Source: Triticum aestivum (Eukaryota > Streptophyta > Magnoliopsida > Poales > Poaceae). From it: a DNA stretch of 64,000 nt. A program made the position numbers and the translations under genes. How positions within the stretch are numbered: the stretch's first letter is position 1; every line of letters begins with the position of its first letter. The notes below the pieces were generated by a model. It had not been told where the DNA came from, did no database searches, and worked only from the letters and a program-made list of their open reading frames with translations. Positions 35,034 to 48,790 of the stretch are shown piece by piece. The stretch lies in the NCBI RefSeq assembly GCF_018294505.1, contig NC_057796.1, forward strand, positions 275,177,079 to 275,241,078. The letters run 5' to 3'.

Positions 35034-36758
35034 TGTTGGAATTATGCTCTAGAGGCAATAATAAAATGGTTATTATTATATTTCCTTGTTCATGATAATT
35101 GTCTATTGTTCATGCTATAATTGTATTAACTGGAAACCGTAATACATGTGTGAATACATAGACCACAACATGTCCCTAGTAAGCCTCTAGTTGACTAGCT
35201 CGTTGATCAATAGATGTTTATGGTTTCCTAACCATGGACATTGGATGTCATTGATAACGGGATCACATCATTAGGAGAATGATGTGATGGACAAGACCCA
35301 ATCCTAAGCATAGCACAAGATCGTGTAGTTCGTTTGCTAAGAGCTTTTCTAATGTCAAGTATCGTTTCCTTAGACCATGAGATTGTGCAACTCCCGGATA
35401 CTGTAGGAATGCTTTGGGTGTACCAAACGTCACAACGTAACTGGGTGGCTATAAAGGTGCACTACAGGTATCTCCGAAAGTGTCTGTTGGGTTGGCACGA
35501 ATCGAGACTGGGATTTGTCACTCCGTATGACGGAGAGGTATCTCTGGGCCCACTCGGTAATGCATCATCATAATGAGCACAATGTGACCAAGGAGTTGAT
35601 CACGGGATGATGTGTTACGGAACGAGTAAAGAGACTTGCCGGTAACGAGATTGAACAAGGTATCGGGATACCGACGATCGAATCTCGGGCAAGTAACGTA
35701 CCGATAGACAAAGGGAATTGTATACGGGATTGATTGAATCCTCGATATCGTGGTTCATCCGATGAGATCATCGAGGAGCATGTGGGATCCAACATGGGTA
35801 TCCAGATCCCGCTGTTGGTTATTGACCGGAGAGTCGTCTCGGTCATGTCTGCGTGTCTCCCGAACCCGTAGGGTCTACACACTTAAGGTTCGGTGACGCT
35901 AGGGTTGTAGAGATATTAGTATGCGGTAACCCGAAAGTTTTTCGGAGTCCCGGATGAGATCCCGGACGTGACGAGGAGTTCCGGAATGGTCCGGAGGTAA
36001 AGATTTATATATGGGAAGTCTTATTTTGGTCGCCGGAAAGGTTTCACACTTTATCGGTATTGTACCGGGAGTGCCGAAAGGGGTCCGGGGGTCCACTAAG
36101 GGGTCCACCAGCCCGGGGGGCCACATGGGCTGTAGGGGGTGCGCCTTGGCCTATATGGGCCAAGGGAACCAGCCCCAAGAGGCCCATGCGCCAAGAGATA
36201 AGATAAACGGAGAGTCCTAAAGGGGGAAGGCACCTCCGAGGTGCCTTGGGGGGGGGGAGGACTCCTCCCTGGCCGCACCCTTCCTTGGAGGAAGGGGCAA
36301 GGCTGCGCCCCCCTCTCCCTTGGCCCTATATATAGTGGGGGAAGGGAGGGCAGCAACAATCTAAGCCCTGGCGCCTCCCTCTCCCTCCCGTGACACCTCC
36401 TCCTCCCCGCTTGCGCTTGGCGAAGCCCTGCCGGGATCCCGCTACTTCCACCACCACGCCGTCGTGCTGCTGGATCTCCATCAACCTCTCCTCCCCCCTT
36501 GCTGGATCAATAAGGAGGAGACATCGCTGCTCCGTACGTATGTTGAACGCGGAGGTGCCGTCCGTTCGGCGCTAGATCGGATCTTCTGCGATTTGAATCG
36601 CCGCAAGTACGACTCCATCAACCGCGTTCTTGTAACGCTTCCGCTTAGCAATCTTCAAGGGTATGAAGATGCACTCCCTCTCTCTCGTTGCTAGCATCTC
36701 CTAGATTGATCTTTGTGACACGTAGGAAAATTTTGAATTATTGCTACGTTACCCAACA
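35034..36758 (+). repeat. 5' LTR of copia 2
   Basis: TATA box TATATATA near 36327-36334. Nearly identical to the 3' LTR over the first 530 bp, but strongly different over about 36003-36430, which includes the core promoter (see findings). Confidence 0.92.
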
Positions 36759-38055
36759 GTGGCATCATGAGCTAGGTCTATGCGTAGATTCTATGCACGA
36801 GTAGAACACAAAGTAGTTGTGGGCGATGATTTTTTCAATTTGCTTACCGTTACTAGTCTTATCTTGATTCGGCGGCATTGTGGGATGAAGCGGCCCGGAC
36901 TGACCTTACACGTACTCTTACGTGAGACAGGTTCCACCGACTGACATGCACTTGATGCATAAGGTGGCTAGCGGGTGTCTGTCTCTCCCACTTTAGTCGG
37001 ATCGGATTCGATGAAGAGGGTCCTTATGAAGGGTAAATAGCAATTGGCATATCACCGTTGTGGCTTTTGCATAGGTAAGAAACGTTCTTGCTAGAAACCC
37101 ATAGCAGCCACGTAAAACATGCAACAACAATTAGAGGACGTCTAACTTGTTTTTGCAGGGTATGCTATGTGATGTGATATGGCCAAAAGGATGTGATGAA
37201 TTATATATGTGATGTATGAGATTGATCATGTTCTTGTAATAGGAATCACGACTTGTATGTCGATGAGTATGACAACCGGCAGGAGCCATAGGAGTTGTCT
37301 TAATTTATTGTATGACCTGCGTGTCAATGAAAAACGCCATGTAATTACTTTACTTTATTGCTAACCGTTAGCCATAGTAGTAGAAGTAATAGTTGGCGAG
37401 ACAACTTCATGAAGACACGATGATGGAGATCATGGTGTCATGCCGGTGACGAAGGTGATCATGCCGCGCCTCGAAGATGGAGATCAAAAGGCGCAAGATG
37501 ATACTGGCCATATCATGTCACTTTATGATTTGCATGTGATATTTTTCATGTTTACATCTTATTTGCTTAGAACGACGGTAGCATAAATAAGATGATCCCT
37601 CACTAAAATTTCAAGAGATGTGTTCCCCCTAACTGTGCACCATTGCGAAGGTTCGTTGTTTCGAAGCACCACGTGATGATCGGGTGTGATAGATTCTAAC
37701 GTTCGCATACAACGGGTGTAAGCCAGATTTACACATGCGAAACACTTAGGTTGACTTGACGAGCCTAGCATGTACAGACATGGCCTCGGAACACAAGAGA
37801 CCGAAAGGTCGAACATGAGTCGTATAGTAGATACGATCAACATGAAGATGTTCACCGATGATGACTAGTCCGTCTCACGTGATGATCGGACACGACCTAG
37901 TTGACTCGGATCATGTATCACTTAGATGACTAGAGGGGTGTCTATCTAAGTGGGAGTTCATTAAACAACCAGATGAACTTAATTATCATGAACATAGTCA
38001 AAAGGTCTTTGCAAATTATGTCATAGCTTACGCTTTGGTTCTACTGTTTAAGATA
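36759..38055 (+). other. PBS and leader of copia 2
   Basis: PBS-like at 36759. The leader parallels that of Angela 1 (10289-11523) along its length. No translated frame. Confidence 0.75.
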
Positions 38056-41000
38056 TGTTCCTAGAGAAAATTTAGTTGAAAGTTGATAGTAGAAATTATG
38101 CGGACTGGGTCCGTAAACTGAGGATTATCCTCATTGCTGCGTAGAAGGCTTATGTCCTTAATGCACCGCTCGGTGTGCTGAACCTCGAGCGTCGTCTGTG
38201 GATGTTGTGAACATCTGACATACACATTTTGATGAATACGTGATAGTTCAGTGTGTAATGCTAACGGTGTAGAATTGAGGCGCCAAAGACGTTTTTGAAA
38301 CGTCGCAGAACATATGAGAAGTTCCAAAGACTGAAATTGGGATTTCAGACTAGTGCCCACGTCAAGAGGTATGAGACCTCTGACAAGTTTCTTAAGCCTG
38401 CAAACTAAGGGAGAAAAGCTCAATCGTTGAGCATGTGCTCAGATTGTCTGAGTACTACAATCGCTTGAATCGAGTGGGAGTTAATCTTCCAGATGAGATA
38501 GTGATGATTCTCCATAGTCACTGCCACCAATCTATTAGAGCTTCATGATGAACTATAACATATCAGGGACAGACATGATGATCCTTGAGCAACTCGCGAT
38601 GTTTGACACCGCGAAAGTAGAAATCAAGTAGGAGCATCAATTGTTGATGGTTAGTAAAACCACTAGTTTCAAGAAGGGCAAGGGAAAGAAGGGATACTTC
38701 ATGAAACGGCAAATCAGTTGCTGCTCTAGTGAAGAAACCCAAGGTTGAACCCAAACCCGAGACTAAGTGCTTCTGTAATGAGGGGAACGGTCACTGAAGC
38801 AGAACTACCCTAGATACTTGGTAGATGAGAAGGCAGGCAAGGTCGACAGAAGTATATTGGATATACATTATATTAATGTGTACTTTACTAGTACTCCTAG
38901 TAGCACCAGGGTATTAGATACCGGTTCGGTTGCTAAGTGTTGGTAACTCGAAATAAAAGGCTACGGAATAAACGGAGACTAGCTAAAGGTGAGATGACGA
39001 TATGTGTTGGAAGTGTTTCCAAGGTTGATGTGATCAAACATCGCACGCTCCCTCTACCATCGAGATTGGTGTTAAACCTAAATAATTGTTATTTGGTGTT
39101 TGCGTTGAGCATAGACATGATTGGATTATGTTTATCGCAATACGGTAATTCATTTAAGGAGAATAATGGTTACTCTGTTTATTTGAATAATACCTTCAAT
39201 GGTCTTGCACCTAAAATGAATGGTTTATTGAATCTCGATCGTAGTGATACACATGTTCATGCCAAAAGATATAAATAGTAATGATAGTACCACATACTTG
39301 TGGCACTGCCATTTGAGTCATATTGGTATAAAACGCATGAAGAAGCTCCATGTTGATGGATCTTTGGACTCACTCATTTTTGAAAAGATTGAGACATGCG
39401 AACCATCTCTATTGGTAGATATGCATGAAGAAACTCCATACAGATGGATCGTTTGGACTCGCTTGATTTTGAATCACTTGAGACATGCAAATCATACCAC
39501 ATGGACAAGATGACTGAAAGGCCTCGTTTTCAGTAAGATGAAACAAGAGAGCAACTTGTTGGAAGTAATACATTTGATGTGTGCAGTCCAATGAGTGCTG
39601 AGGCACGCAGTGGATATCGTTATGTTCTTACTTCACAGATGATTTGAGTAGATGCTAAGAATATTTACTTGATGAAACACAAGTCTGAATTATTGAAAGG
39701 TTCAAGTAATTTCAGAGTGAAGTTGAAGATCGTCGTGACAAGAGGATAAAATGTCTATGATATGATCATAGAGATATCTGAGTTACGAGTTTGGCACACA
39801 ATTAAGACATTGTGGAAATTGTTTCACAACTAATACCGCCTGGAACACCATAGTGTGATGGTGTGTCCGAACATCATAACTGCACCCTATTGGATATGGT
39901 GCATACCATGATGTCTCTTATCGAATTACCACTATCGTTTATGGGTTAGGCATTAGAGACAACCGCATTCACTTTAAATAGGGCACCACGCAATTCCGTT
40001 GAGACGACACCGTATGAACTATGGTTTAGAGAAACCTAAGCTGTCGTTTCTTAAAAGTTTGGGGCTACGACGCTTATGTGAAAAAGTTTCAGGCTGATAA
40101 GCTCGAACCCAAAGCGGATAAATGCATCTTCATAGAATACCCAAAACAGTTGGGTATACCTCCTATTTCAGATCTGGAAGCAAAAGTGATTGTTTCTAGA
40201 AACGGGTCCTTTCTCGAGGAAAAGTTTCTCTCGAAAGAATTGAGTGGGAGGATGGTGGAGACTTGATGAGGTTATTGAACCGTCACTTCAACTAGTGTGT
40301 AGCAGGGCACAAGAAGTTGTTCCTGTGGCACCTACACCAATTGAAGTGGAAGCTTATGATAGTGATCATGAAACTTCGGATCAAGTCACTACCAAACCTC
40401 GTAGGACGACAAGGATGCGTACTACTTCAGAGTGGTACGTAATCCTGTCTTGGAAGTCATGTTGCTAGACAACAATGAACCTACGAGCTATGGAGAAACG
40501 ATGGTGGGCCCAGATTCCGACGAATGGCTCGAGGCCATAAAATCCGAGAGAGGACCATGTATAAAAACAAAGTATAGACTTTGGAAGAACTACTTGATGG
40601 TCGTAAGGCTGTTGGGTGCAGATGGATTTTAAAAGGAAGACGGACAATGATGGTAAGTGTCACCATTAAGAAAGCTCGACTTGTCGTTAAGATGTTTTCC
40701 GACAAGTTCAAGGAGTTGACTACGATGAGATTTTCTCACTCGTAGCGATGCTAAGAGTCTGTTGGAATTATATTAGCAGTTACTGCATTATTTATGAAAT
40801 CTTGCAGATAGGATGTCAAAAACATTGTTTCCTCGACGATTTTCTTGAGGAAAGGTTGTATGTGATACAACCAGAAGGTTTTGTCAATCCTGAAAGATGC
40901 TAACAAGTATGCAAAGCTCCAGCAATCCTTCTAAGGACTGGAGTAAGCATCTCGGAGTTGGAATGTACGCTTTGATGAGATGATCAAAGATTTTGGGTTT

Positions 41001-41790
41001 ATACAAAGTTTATGAGAAACTTGTATTTCCAAAGAAGTGAGTGGGAGCACTATAGAATTTTTGATGAGTATATGTTGTTAACATATTGTTGATCAGAAAT
41101 GATGTAGAATTTCTGGAAAGCATACAGGGTTATTTGAAAAGTGTTTTTCAATGGAAAACCTGGATTAAGCTACTTGAACATTGAGCATCAAGATCTATAA
41201 GGATAGATCAAAAACGCTTAATAATACTTTCAAATGAATACATACCGTGACAAGATTTTGAAGGAGTTCAAAATAGATCAGCAAAGAAGGAGTTCTTGGC
41301 TGTGTTACAAGGTGTGAGTATTGAGTAAGACTCAAGACCTGACCACGGCAGAAGAGAGAGAAAGGACGAAGGTCGTCCCCTATGCTTTAGACGTAGGCTC
41401 TATAGTATGCTATGTTGTGTACCGCACCTGAAGTGTGCCTTGCCATGAATTAGTCAAGGGGTACAAGAGTGATCCAGGAATGGATCACATGACAGCGGTC
41501 GAACTTATCCTTAGTAACTAGTGGACTAAGGAATTTTCTCGATTATGGAGGTGGTAAAAGAGTTCGTTGTAAAGGGTTACGTCGATGCAAACTTTGACAC
41601 TAATCCAGATGACTCTGAGTAGTACACTGGATTCGTATAGTAGAGCAGTTATTTGGAATAGCTCCAAGTAGCGTGTGGTAGCTGCATCTACAAGATGACA
41701 TAGAGATTTGTAAAGCACACACGGATCTGAAAGGTTCAGACCCGTTGACTAATAACCTCTCTCACAAGCGAGATATGAACAAACCCCATG
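38056..41790 (+). pseudogene. Decayed gag-pol of copia 2
   Basis: Translated fragments follow the order seen in Angela 1. Gag: YADWVRKLRIILIAA near 38095-38140, with a stop directly after. Zinc knuckle remnant near 38765-38800, with the knuckle disrupted. Integrase zinc region: TYLWHCHLSHIGIKRMKKLH, 39290-39350. An integrase/RT linker AYVKKFQADKLEPKADKCIFIEYP lies near 40072-40145. The RT start is near 40500-40790, RNase H traces are near 41560-41640, and the terminal HTDLK...DPLT block is near 41715-41755. No frame exceeds about 115 codons and the gag start codon is gone. The copy must be old or have evolved without constraint for long; it can only move in trans, if at all. Confidence 0.85.
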
Positions 41791-41855
41791 GGTGTTGGAT
41801 TCATTACAATCACATAGTGATGTGAACTAGATTATTGACTCTACAAGTGGGAGAC

Positions 41856-43604
41856 TGTTGGAAATATGCCCTAGAGGCAATAATAAAATGGTTATTATTA
41901 TATTTCCTTGTTCATGATAATTGTCTATTGTTCATGCTATAATTGTATTAACTGGAAACCGTAATACATGTGTGAATACATAGATCACAACATGTCCCTA
42001 GTAAGCCTCTAGTTGACTAGCTCGTTGATCAATAGATGTTTATGGTTTCCTAACCATGGACATTGGATGTCATTGATAACGGGATCACATCATTAGGAGA
42101 ATGATGTGATGGACAAGACCCAATCCTAAGCATAGCACAAGATCGTGTAGTTCGTTTGCTAAGAGCTTTTCTAATGTCAAGTATCGTTTCCTTAGACCAT
42201 GAGATTGTGCAACTCCCAGATACTGTAGGAATGCTTTGGGTGTACCAAACGTCACAACGTAACTGGGTGGCTATAAAGGTGCACTACAGGTATCTCCGAA
42301 AGTGTCTGTTGGGTTGGCACGAATCGAGACTGGGATTTGTCACTCCGTATGATGGAGAGGTATCTCCGGGCCCACTCGGTAATGCATCATCATAATGAGC
42401 TCAATGTGACTAATGAGTTAGCCACGGGATCATGCGTTACGGAACGAGTAAAGAGACTTGCCGGTAACGAGATTGAACGAGGTATTGGGATACCGACGAT
42501 CGAATCTCGGGCAAGTAACATACCGATAGACAAAGGGAATTGTATACGGGATTGATTGAATCCCTGACATCGTGGTTCATCCGATGAGATCATCGTGGAA
42601 CATGTGGGAGCCAATATGGGTATCCAGATCCCGCTGTTGGTTATTGGCCGGAGAAAGTCTCGGTCATGTCTTCATGGTTCCCGAACCCGTAGGGTCTACA
42701 CACTTAAGGTTCGGTGACGCTAGAGTTGGTATGGGAAATAGTATGTGGTTACCGAAGGTTGTTCGGAGTCCCGGATGAGATCCCGGACATGACGAGGAGC
42801 TCCGGAATGGTCCGGAGGTGAAGATCGGTATATTGGACGAAGGGTATTGGAGTCCGGAATTGTTCCGGGGGTACCAGGCTATGGCCAGCATGTGCGAAAG
42901 GGGTTTCCGAGGCCCCGGCAAGCGTTGGGGGGCCTTATGGGCCAAGGGGAAGGGGCAAACCAGCCCACTAAGGGGCTGTGCGCCCCTCCCAACCCCTCTC
43001 ATGTAACCAGGAGAGGTGGGGGCACCACCCCTAGGGCAGCCGCCCCTCCCGGCTTGGGGGGCAAGTTTCCTAGGGGGTGGGGCGCCCAAACCCATCTAGG
43101 GTTTCCCCTGGCCGCCGCCTCCTCCTCTAGATCCATCTAGAGGGGCCGGCCCCCTCTCCCCTTCCCTATATATATAGTGAGGGGGTGGGAGGGCAGCCAT
43201 ACCCTTCCCTTGGCGCAGCCCCTTCCTCCTCATACATCTCCTCCTCCTCTGTAGTGCTTGGCGAAGCCCTGCCGGAGAACCACGAGCTCCATTGCCACCA
43301 CGCCGTCGTGCTGCTGGAGTTCTCCCTCAACGTCTCCTCTCCCCTTGCTGGATCAAGAAGGAGGAGACATCCCCTGGCTGTACGTGTGTTGAACGCGGAG
43401 GCGCCGTCCGTTTGGCGCTAGATCGGATCTTCTGCGATTTGAATCGCCACGAGTACGACTCCATCAACCGCGTTCTTGTAATGCTTCCGCTTAGCGATCT
43501 TCAAGGGTATGAAGATGCACTCCCTCTCTCTCGTTGCTAGCATCTCCTAGATTGATCTTTGTGACACGTAGGAAAATTTTGAATTATTGCTACGTTACCC
43601 AACA
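41856..43604 (+). repeat. 3' LTR of copia 2
   Basis: TATA box near 43167-43176. The U3-end and promoter block (about 42820-43270) differs from the 5' LTR, while both ends of the LTR match it closely. Confidence 0.92.
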
Positions 43605-45030
43605 ATTACACCTGAGCTACTGGCTCTTGTGATGTACATATTTTGACAATGTATATATTATGATGAATATAAGAAAGCCGGCATCCCTGATAAATCAGGG
43701 CCTCTGTCGTTTCATTTCTGATAATAATGAGTCTTTATTGTCACTTCATATGGTCACTTGGTGGCTTCCTGTTCATTGAGTATAGCTGTGATTTCCCTAT
43801 TGATCCGGCTTGAACGCCGTTGCTACAACCCACTTGGAGGCTTGATGCCCGGGTTAAAGGGACCAAAGAGAGTCTGTTGCAGATCACAGCTCAAACATAG
43901 GTACCCTGCCTTGACGGCTCAATATATATCACTTGGGGGCTTCCTGCTCATTGAGAATAGCTCTGACTACCCTTGTTGATCCGGGTTATATGCCTGGAAT
44001 AAAATATACTTGAGGGCTCTTCGTTCAACAGACAAGAGTTTTTATGACCCTTGTAATAGGCTTAAAAGCCAGGCTTGGAAGCCAGGTGTATTCACCTAAA
44101 AACCCGGGTTATCCTGCCTTTTTAAGTTTGCCACTCCGCCCAAATTGACTGGAATGACCCGCCGTACTTTTGACAGTCAATCTTATACCGACCCTGAACT
44201 TGTCAAAGTTAAAACGATGATTGGTCATGTGAGGCCCGGCTTATAAGGTTTGCATGAAGGTTTAACTCAGTGCTTGTGCGGCCCTTTGAAAGCACTTGAT
44301 TTTTAGGCCTGGCCGCCTATGAAAGCCTTGATTTTTTTTTTGTTATTTGATTTGAACATTTTTTTGAGGTTTATCTATTGTGACATGTTAATACATGGTT
44401 GAAAAATTGTGGGGGCTATGATGCTTTACGGTTCATAGATGAAATTACCCAGTGTTTATTAACCCGGCCTGGCTTTGACTATAAGTCGCCAATGTAAGAT
44501 GATCTTATATACTTGGAAGCACTGTGCTCTAAGTTTTGGGATATTACCCCTTGCTGCATACGGCGTTGTAAGCCGGCGATATATGTCCAAGGCATTGGGC
44601 GCTCAATATTTTGGGTTGTAACCCTCACTGAACAGGTATGATAAGCCGGCAATATGAGCAAATATCACAGGTATGATATTTTGTTATAATTATATAAGGG
44701 TATGATTAAACTGGCCCTGGTTATGGACTATCTTAGTCACTAGTGGTTTTTATGGGGTATTGTGACCCGCCCTGCGGTAAACCGCCAGGGTACTTGTGAT
44801 CTGCTTGTGTGCAGGTCAAATACTAAATCTAGCATACAGAGTTGATGAAATCATGAGCATAAGTGGCCAAACTTCAATTGGTAAAACAGCAGTGTCATGC
44901 AAAGCAAAACATGCACGATGGCATGGAAGATCAAGAGTTTAACTAGCCTATTACAAGGCATCTGATGGCCAATGAGAATAAGTGTTTTGAAGCTGTCAAC
45001 TTGGCAAAGTAATTTCCTTAATAAACCGGC
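43605..45030 (+). other. gypsy A spacer downstream of pol
   Basis: The first five bases are the right TSD copy. The rest has no credible frame on the + strand. A phrase of about 45 bp (CACTTGG-GGCTTCCTG-TCATTGAG-ATAGCT) occurs twice (about 43754 and 43930). The 3' end of the antisense gene's transcript probably lies in the right part. Confidence 0.55.
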
Positions 45031-46089
45031 TTATGACTGATGACGGGTTGAAGCCTCCGAGTCTTCCTGCACCTCTTCTTCATCTTCAGCTCCTTGCTTA
45101 TCCATCAGCTGGAAGTCAGGCGCAGCCCAGTTGATACCAGTCAACGCTCTAAACACAGCTTCATCATCAATAAGGTTTGATGGATCAATGTCAAGAGCGA
45201 AGGTATGCTTACGAATAGGCAGGATAAGATCTGTTGGCTCATGAACCAGCGCGCTAACTCTCTTGTTGTCAGCATCATAAGATGCCTGGTATGCGGATAG
45301 ACTGGTTTCGTCAGCTAGCTTGCTTGCTAAGGGGCGCATGGCTCTTGCTATCTCTGCAAAATCGTCAGCACTGAAGGCAGATTCGTCTTCTTTGACACTG
45401 GGACAGCCGTTGGCCAAATCCTTCGGGTTAAGATCAGCCTGCCATGCCTTTGCCCAGCTTAAAGTAGTCAAGGCGCCGGCTCTGGCAGCTCCCCGTTTTA
45501 AGTCATCAATTCTTTTTGGCAGCACGGATAACTGCTTCAGTGTATCCTTGATAAGTGTGGAGGGAGTTTTCTTGTGCAGCGTACAGGCAATGGTTTGTTG
45601 GGCACCAGTATATAACTGTTCTACAAGAGTGTAGACAGTCTTAAGCCGGACGCGCATGTCTGAGCCCAACTCCGTGCTCCGCGAACCTGTATCATTAAAA
45701 GTTATGGGTAAGCCGGCAGCCGTTTGAAAATATGATTATTAAGATGCAAGGGAGACATGTTCTTACCGAAGATGGCTGATGGCATAATATTAATCTGTTG
45801 CTTTAAGTCGGATAACTCCTCAGTCACCGGTTTAAGCGTGGCTTCAGCTTCTTCTGCTCTCTTCGAAAGAGATGCTTTTTCAGTTTCCCAGCCCTCTTTG
45901 TCAGACTTCCAGTTCAGTTTTAGCTGCTCAATATTTTCCAAAGCAGATTTCAGTTCTGACTTGGCTTTGGATGTCTCTGACTGCTGAGTTTTGATATTGG
46001 CTTTAAGATCATTAAGCTGTGAGTCTTTTTTAGTCAATTCAACCTATGACATAAGCACACGCAGATAAGATTGCAATCATGATAAACTC

Positions 46090-46590
46090 TTTGAAGTCCC
46101 AAGCACAATACAAGTGTTACTCTTGGCACTTGGGGGCTAATGCGTATTGCTCTTTTTTAACACAAATTTTTGGAAGTCCCAAGCACAATACAAGTATTAC
46201 TCTTGGCACTTGGGGGCTAATGCCTATTGCTTTGTTTCAAGACATATTTATGACCCGGACAAATGATATCATCCGGTTTATAAAAGACTACAGATTGGGT
46301 TGATTGATTTTAAGCAAGATGATTAGTCACGTCTTATTCATCACTGATTAAGCCGGCCCTTGGGGGCTACGGAGGCAAAGTTGATTTTTGCTATTTAAAG
46401 TCCCGGCTTAACATGCTAGTTAAGCCGACCCTTGGGGGCTACGGATGCATTATTGATTCTTGCTACTTAAAGACCCAGATTAACATATTAAGCCGGCCCT
46501 TGGGGGCTACACATACAAAGTTGAAGTGCTGGTATTCTATGTCCCGGTTCATGTTGAAAGCATAAACCGGCCCTTTGGGGCTATTGGATT
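46090..46590 (-). repeat. Tandem repeats inside an intron of the antisense gene
   Basis: Two copies of a unit of about 76 bp (AAGTCCCAAGCACAATACAAG ... CTTGGGGGCTAATGC) lie at about 46094-46160 and 46170-46235. Four looser copies of a unit of about 72 bp with the phrase CCCTTGGGGGCTACGG follow at about 46350, 46425, 46495 and 46565. The array lies between the exon ending at about 46690 and the coiled-coil exon. Confidence 0.7.
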
Positions 46591-48790
46591 TGATCTATGC
46601 AACTATTGAAGTTTACAACACATTCTATTCTATCATATCCAATAAACTTGGCGACTAAGGGAAGCATATTCATATACAAAGGAGTTGCAGCATTTACCTC
46701 ATAGCGCTCCTTCATCAGGTTAACTAAGCCGGCTTCAAAGTCACGACTGGTGTATAGACGGTTCAAGTAACCAGAGTGGATGTCTTGGGCACTGAAATGG
46801 GTGTAGCTCTCCAAGTCTACCTTCCATTTGCCTTTATCTTCAGCAGAGATTTCTTCCTTAGCGCTATGCTTGGATAAGACAGTAGGTTGACCCGGGGCTG
46901 AGAATCCAAATCCGGTGACGACTACATCATCAGTTTTTCCTCAAGAGGCTTAACTGGACTTGGCGGCTTAGAGATGGCCGGCTTAGCATCCATACAGTCT
47001 GTGGAGACTTCATGGTCTTGAGGCGGCGGATCATCAATAATATCTTCAGGAATTGGGTGAGAGAGTTCCAGTTGTTATTGCTCCGGCTCAGATGGGTTGG
47101 CATCTTTGACCGGCTTGCTCAGCTTCGCCTTCTTGCTGGGTTTGGCTTGGCCTCTGAAAATAAGAAGTGTAAAGAGATCAGTATAATGATCAAGCATAAG
47201 GTGTGAATGATTAAAATATATCCTTACCCAGGTACAGTTTTGAAAGCTGAGATTTGCGTTCCTGTTGACTCGCCAGAAGAGGAATGAGAAGTCCTCTGAT
47301 AGTTTGAATTGGACGGGTTAAGAGGTTGTCGGAAATGACCCGCCTTGGGATAAAGTATGTCAGAAATATGTAAGACCTCTGGGCGGCGTTTGTGAACTGG
47401 TGTTTGGTAAGCCGGAGGAAGTAATCACGCCGCCACTATGCCGAGTGGTGCGGCGAGCTTCGTGTTGCTGTTTCTTCAAAAGAAAGTTGGGATCCAAGTG
47501 AGCTAGAGGGTGAGAAAATCTTACTTTCCGGCTTGCTTGTCAGGTTTTCTGTGTTGGCAGAGGTTCTGAGCCAGAAGAAAGAATATTTACCTCTGCGTCA
47601 CCTGCACAGCTGGCTTCTGCGTCGTCCTGATAACAATCATTGTCAATGAGATGTATAAAAATGAGCCAAGAGAATCAAGTTCTACCTCTGACTCATCATC
47701 ATCATTGTCATCATCAATGTTTGAACCGACGGGGTCGGTGGTCTTCTTTTTAGCAGGCTTTTTGGTGGCTTTGGTTTTGGTAAGAGCCGGTTTGGCCGGC
47801 TTATCTTGCGGTTTCTTTTTCCAAAATAGAGAATCAGCCTGTGGTATAATTATTGAAAATATTGATTGAGAAGAAGGTGTGCAACACTTACGGCTGGCGT
47901 CTTGTTGAAGCTACTGAAAGGACTAAGTCATGTTTTACTGCATTCCCTTAAAGGTTCATTCAGCAATTTCTTGGTGGCTTAGTAATTTCCGCATCAGACA
48001 GTTGAATGTCACAGTGGCGCTGGGGATCTTTTACATTGCCAGTATATTCGCACATTAAGCCGGGGCGACGGCTTAATGGCAAGATACTCCAGGACACCCA
48101 GCACCGGACAAAGTCGACGCCGGTTAAGCCGTTGGCCATTAAGGCTCTGAGTTTTGAAAATGCTCGTGGATATTTGGCCCGTTCCTTCGCACTGAGCCGT
48201 GAGGGGAGTGGATGTGTGCCGCTAAGTCCGCGATCACGGTAACCCGACAGAGGATTCTCATCAGCTGGAGATGTATCTTGACAATAGAACCAAGTTTGGT
48301 TCCAATCTTTGGGATGACTATGCGGCTTAGCATGGGGAAAGCTGACTTCTTTCCTCTTTTGAATGGAAACCCCACCGAGTTTGGTGTTGGGCCCGTCAAC
48401 AAACTCTGTCTGGCGGTTTAAGTAGTAGAATTCTCTGAATAAATCAACTGTGGCCTCCTCTTGAAGGTAAGCTTCACATAATACTTGGAAATTGCAAATG
48501 TTGGACATGGAGTTGGGTCCAATATCTTGAGGGTGAAGTTGAAAAAAATGAAGTACATCACGGAAAAACTTTGAGCCGGGTGGGCTAAACCCCCGACTCA
48601 GATGGTCAGCAAAAACAATCACTTCTCCATCATTGGGTTGAGGAGGATTTTCTTCACCAGGGGCCCTCAAGTGGATGTCCTCTTTCTTGGCTAAGGCGCC
48701 AGTGGCAACAAAGTTGTTCAGTTCTTCTTCAGTAACCCAGGATTGGACCCAGTTGCAAGAAGTGTATGTCTTAGCCATTTTCTCAATGAT

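Larger units (their letters stand above)
35034..43604 (+). mobile_element. Angela/WIS-like Ty1/copia retrotransposon ('copia 2'), full length, decayed coding region
   Basis: LTRs at 35034-36758 (1725 bp) and 41856-43604 (1749 bp) begin TGTTGGAA and end ACCCAACA. A PBS-like GTGGCATCATGAGC follows the first, and GTGGGAGAC precedes the second. A perfect 5-bp TSD ATTAC lies at 35029-35033 and 43605-43609; gypsy A sequence resumes right after. The total of 8571 bp is standard for this group. The interior is full of stops and frameshifts. Confidence 0.95.
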
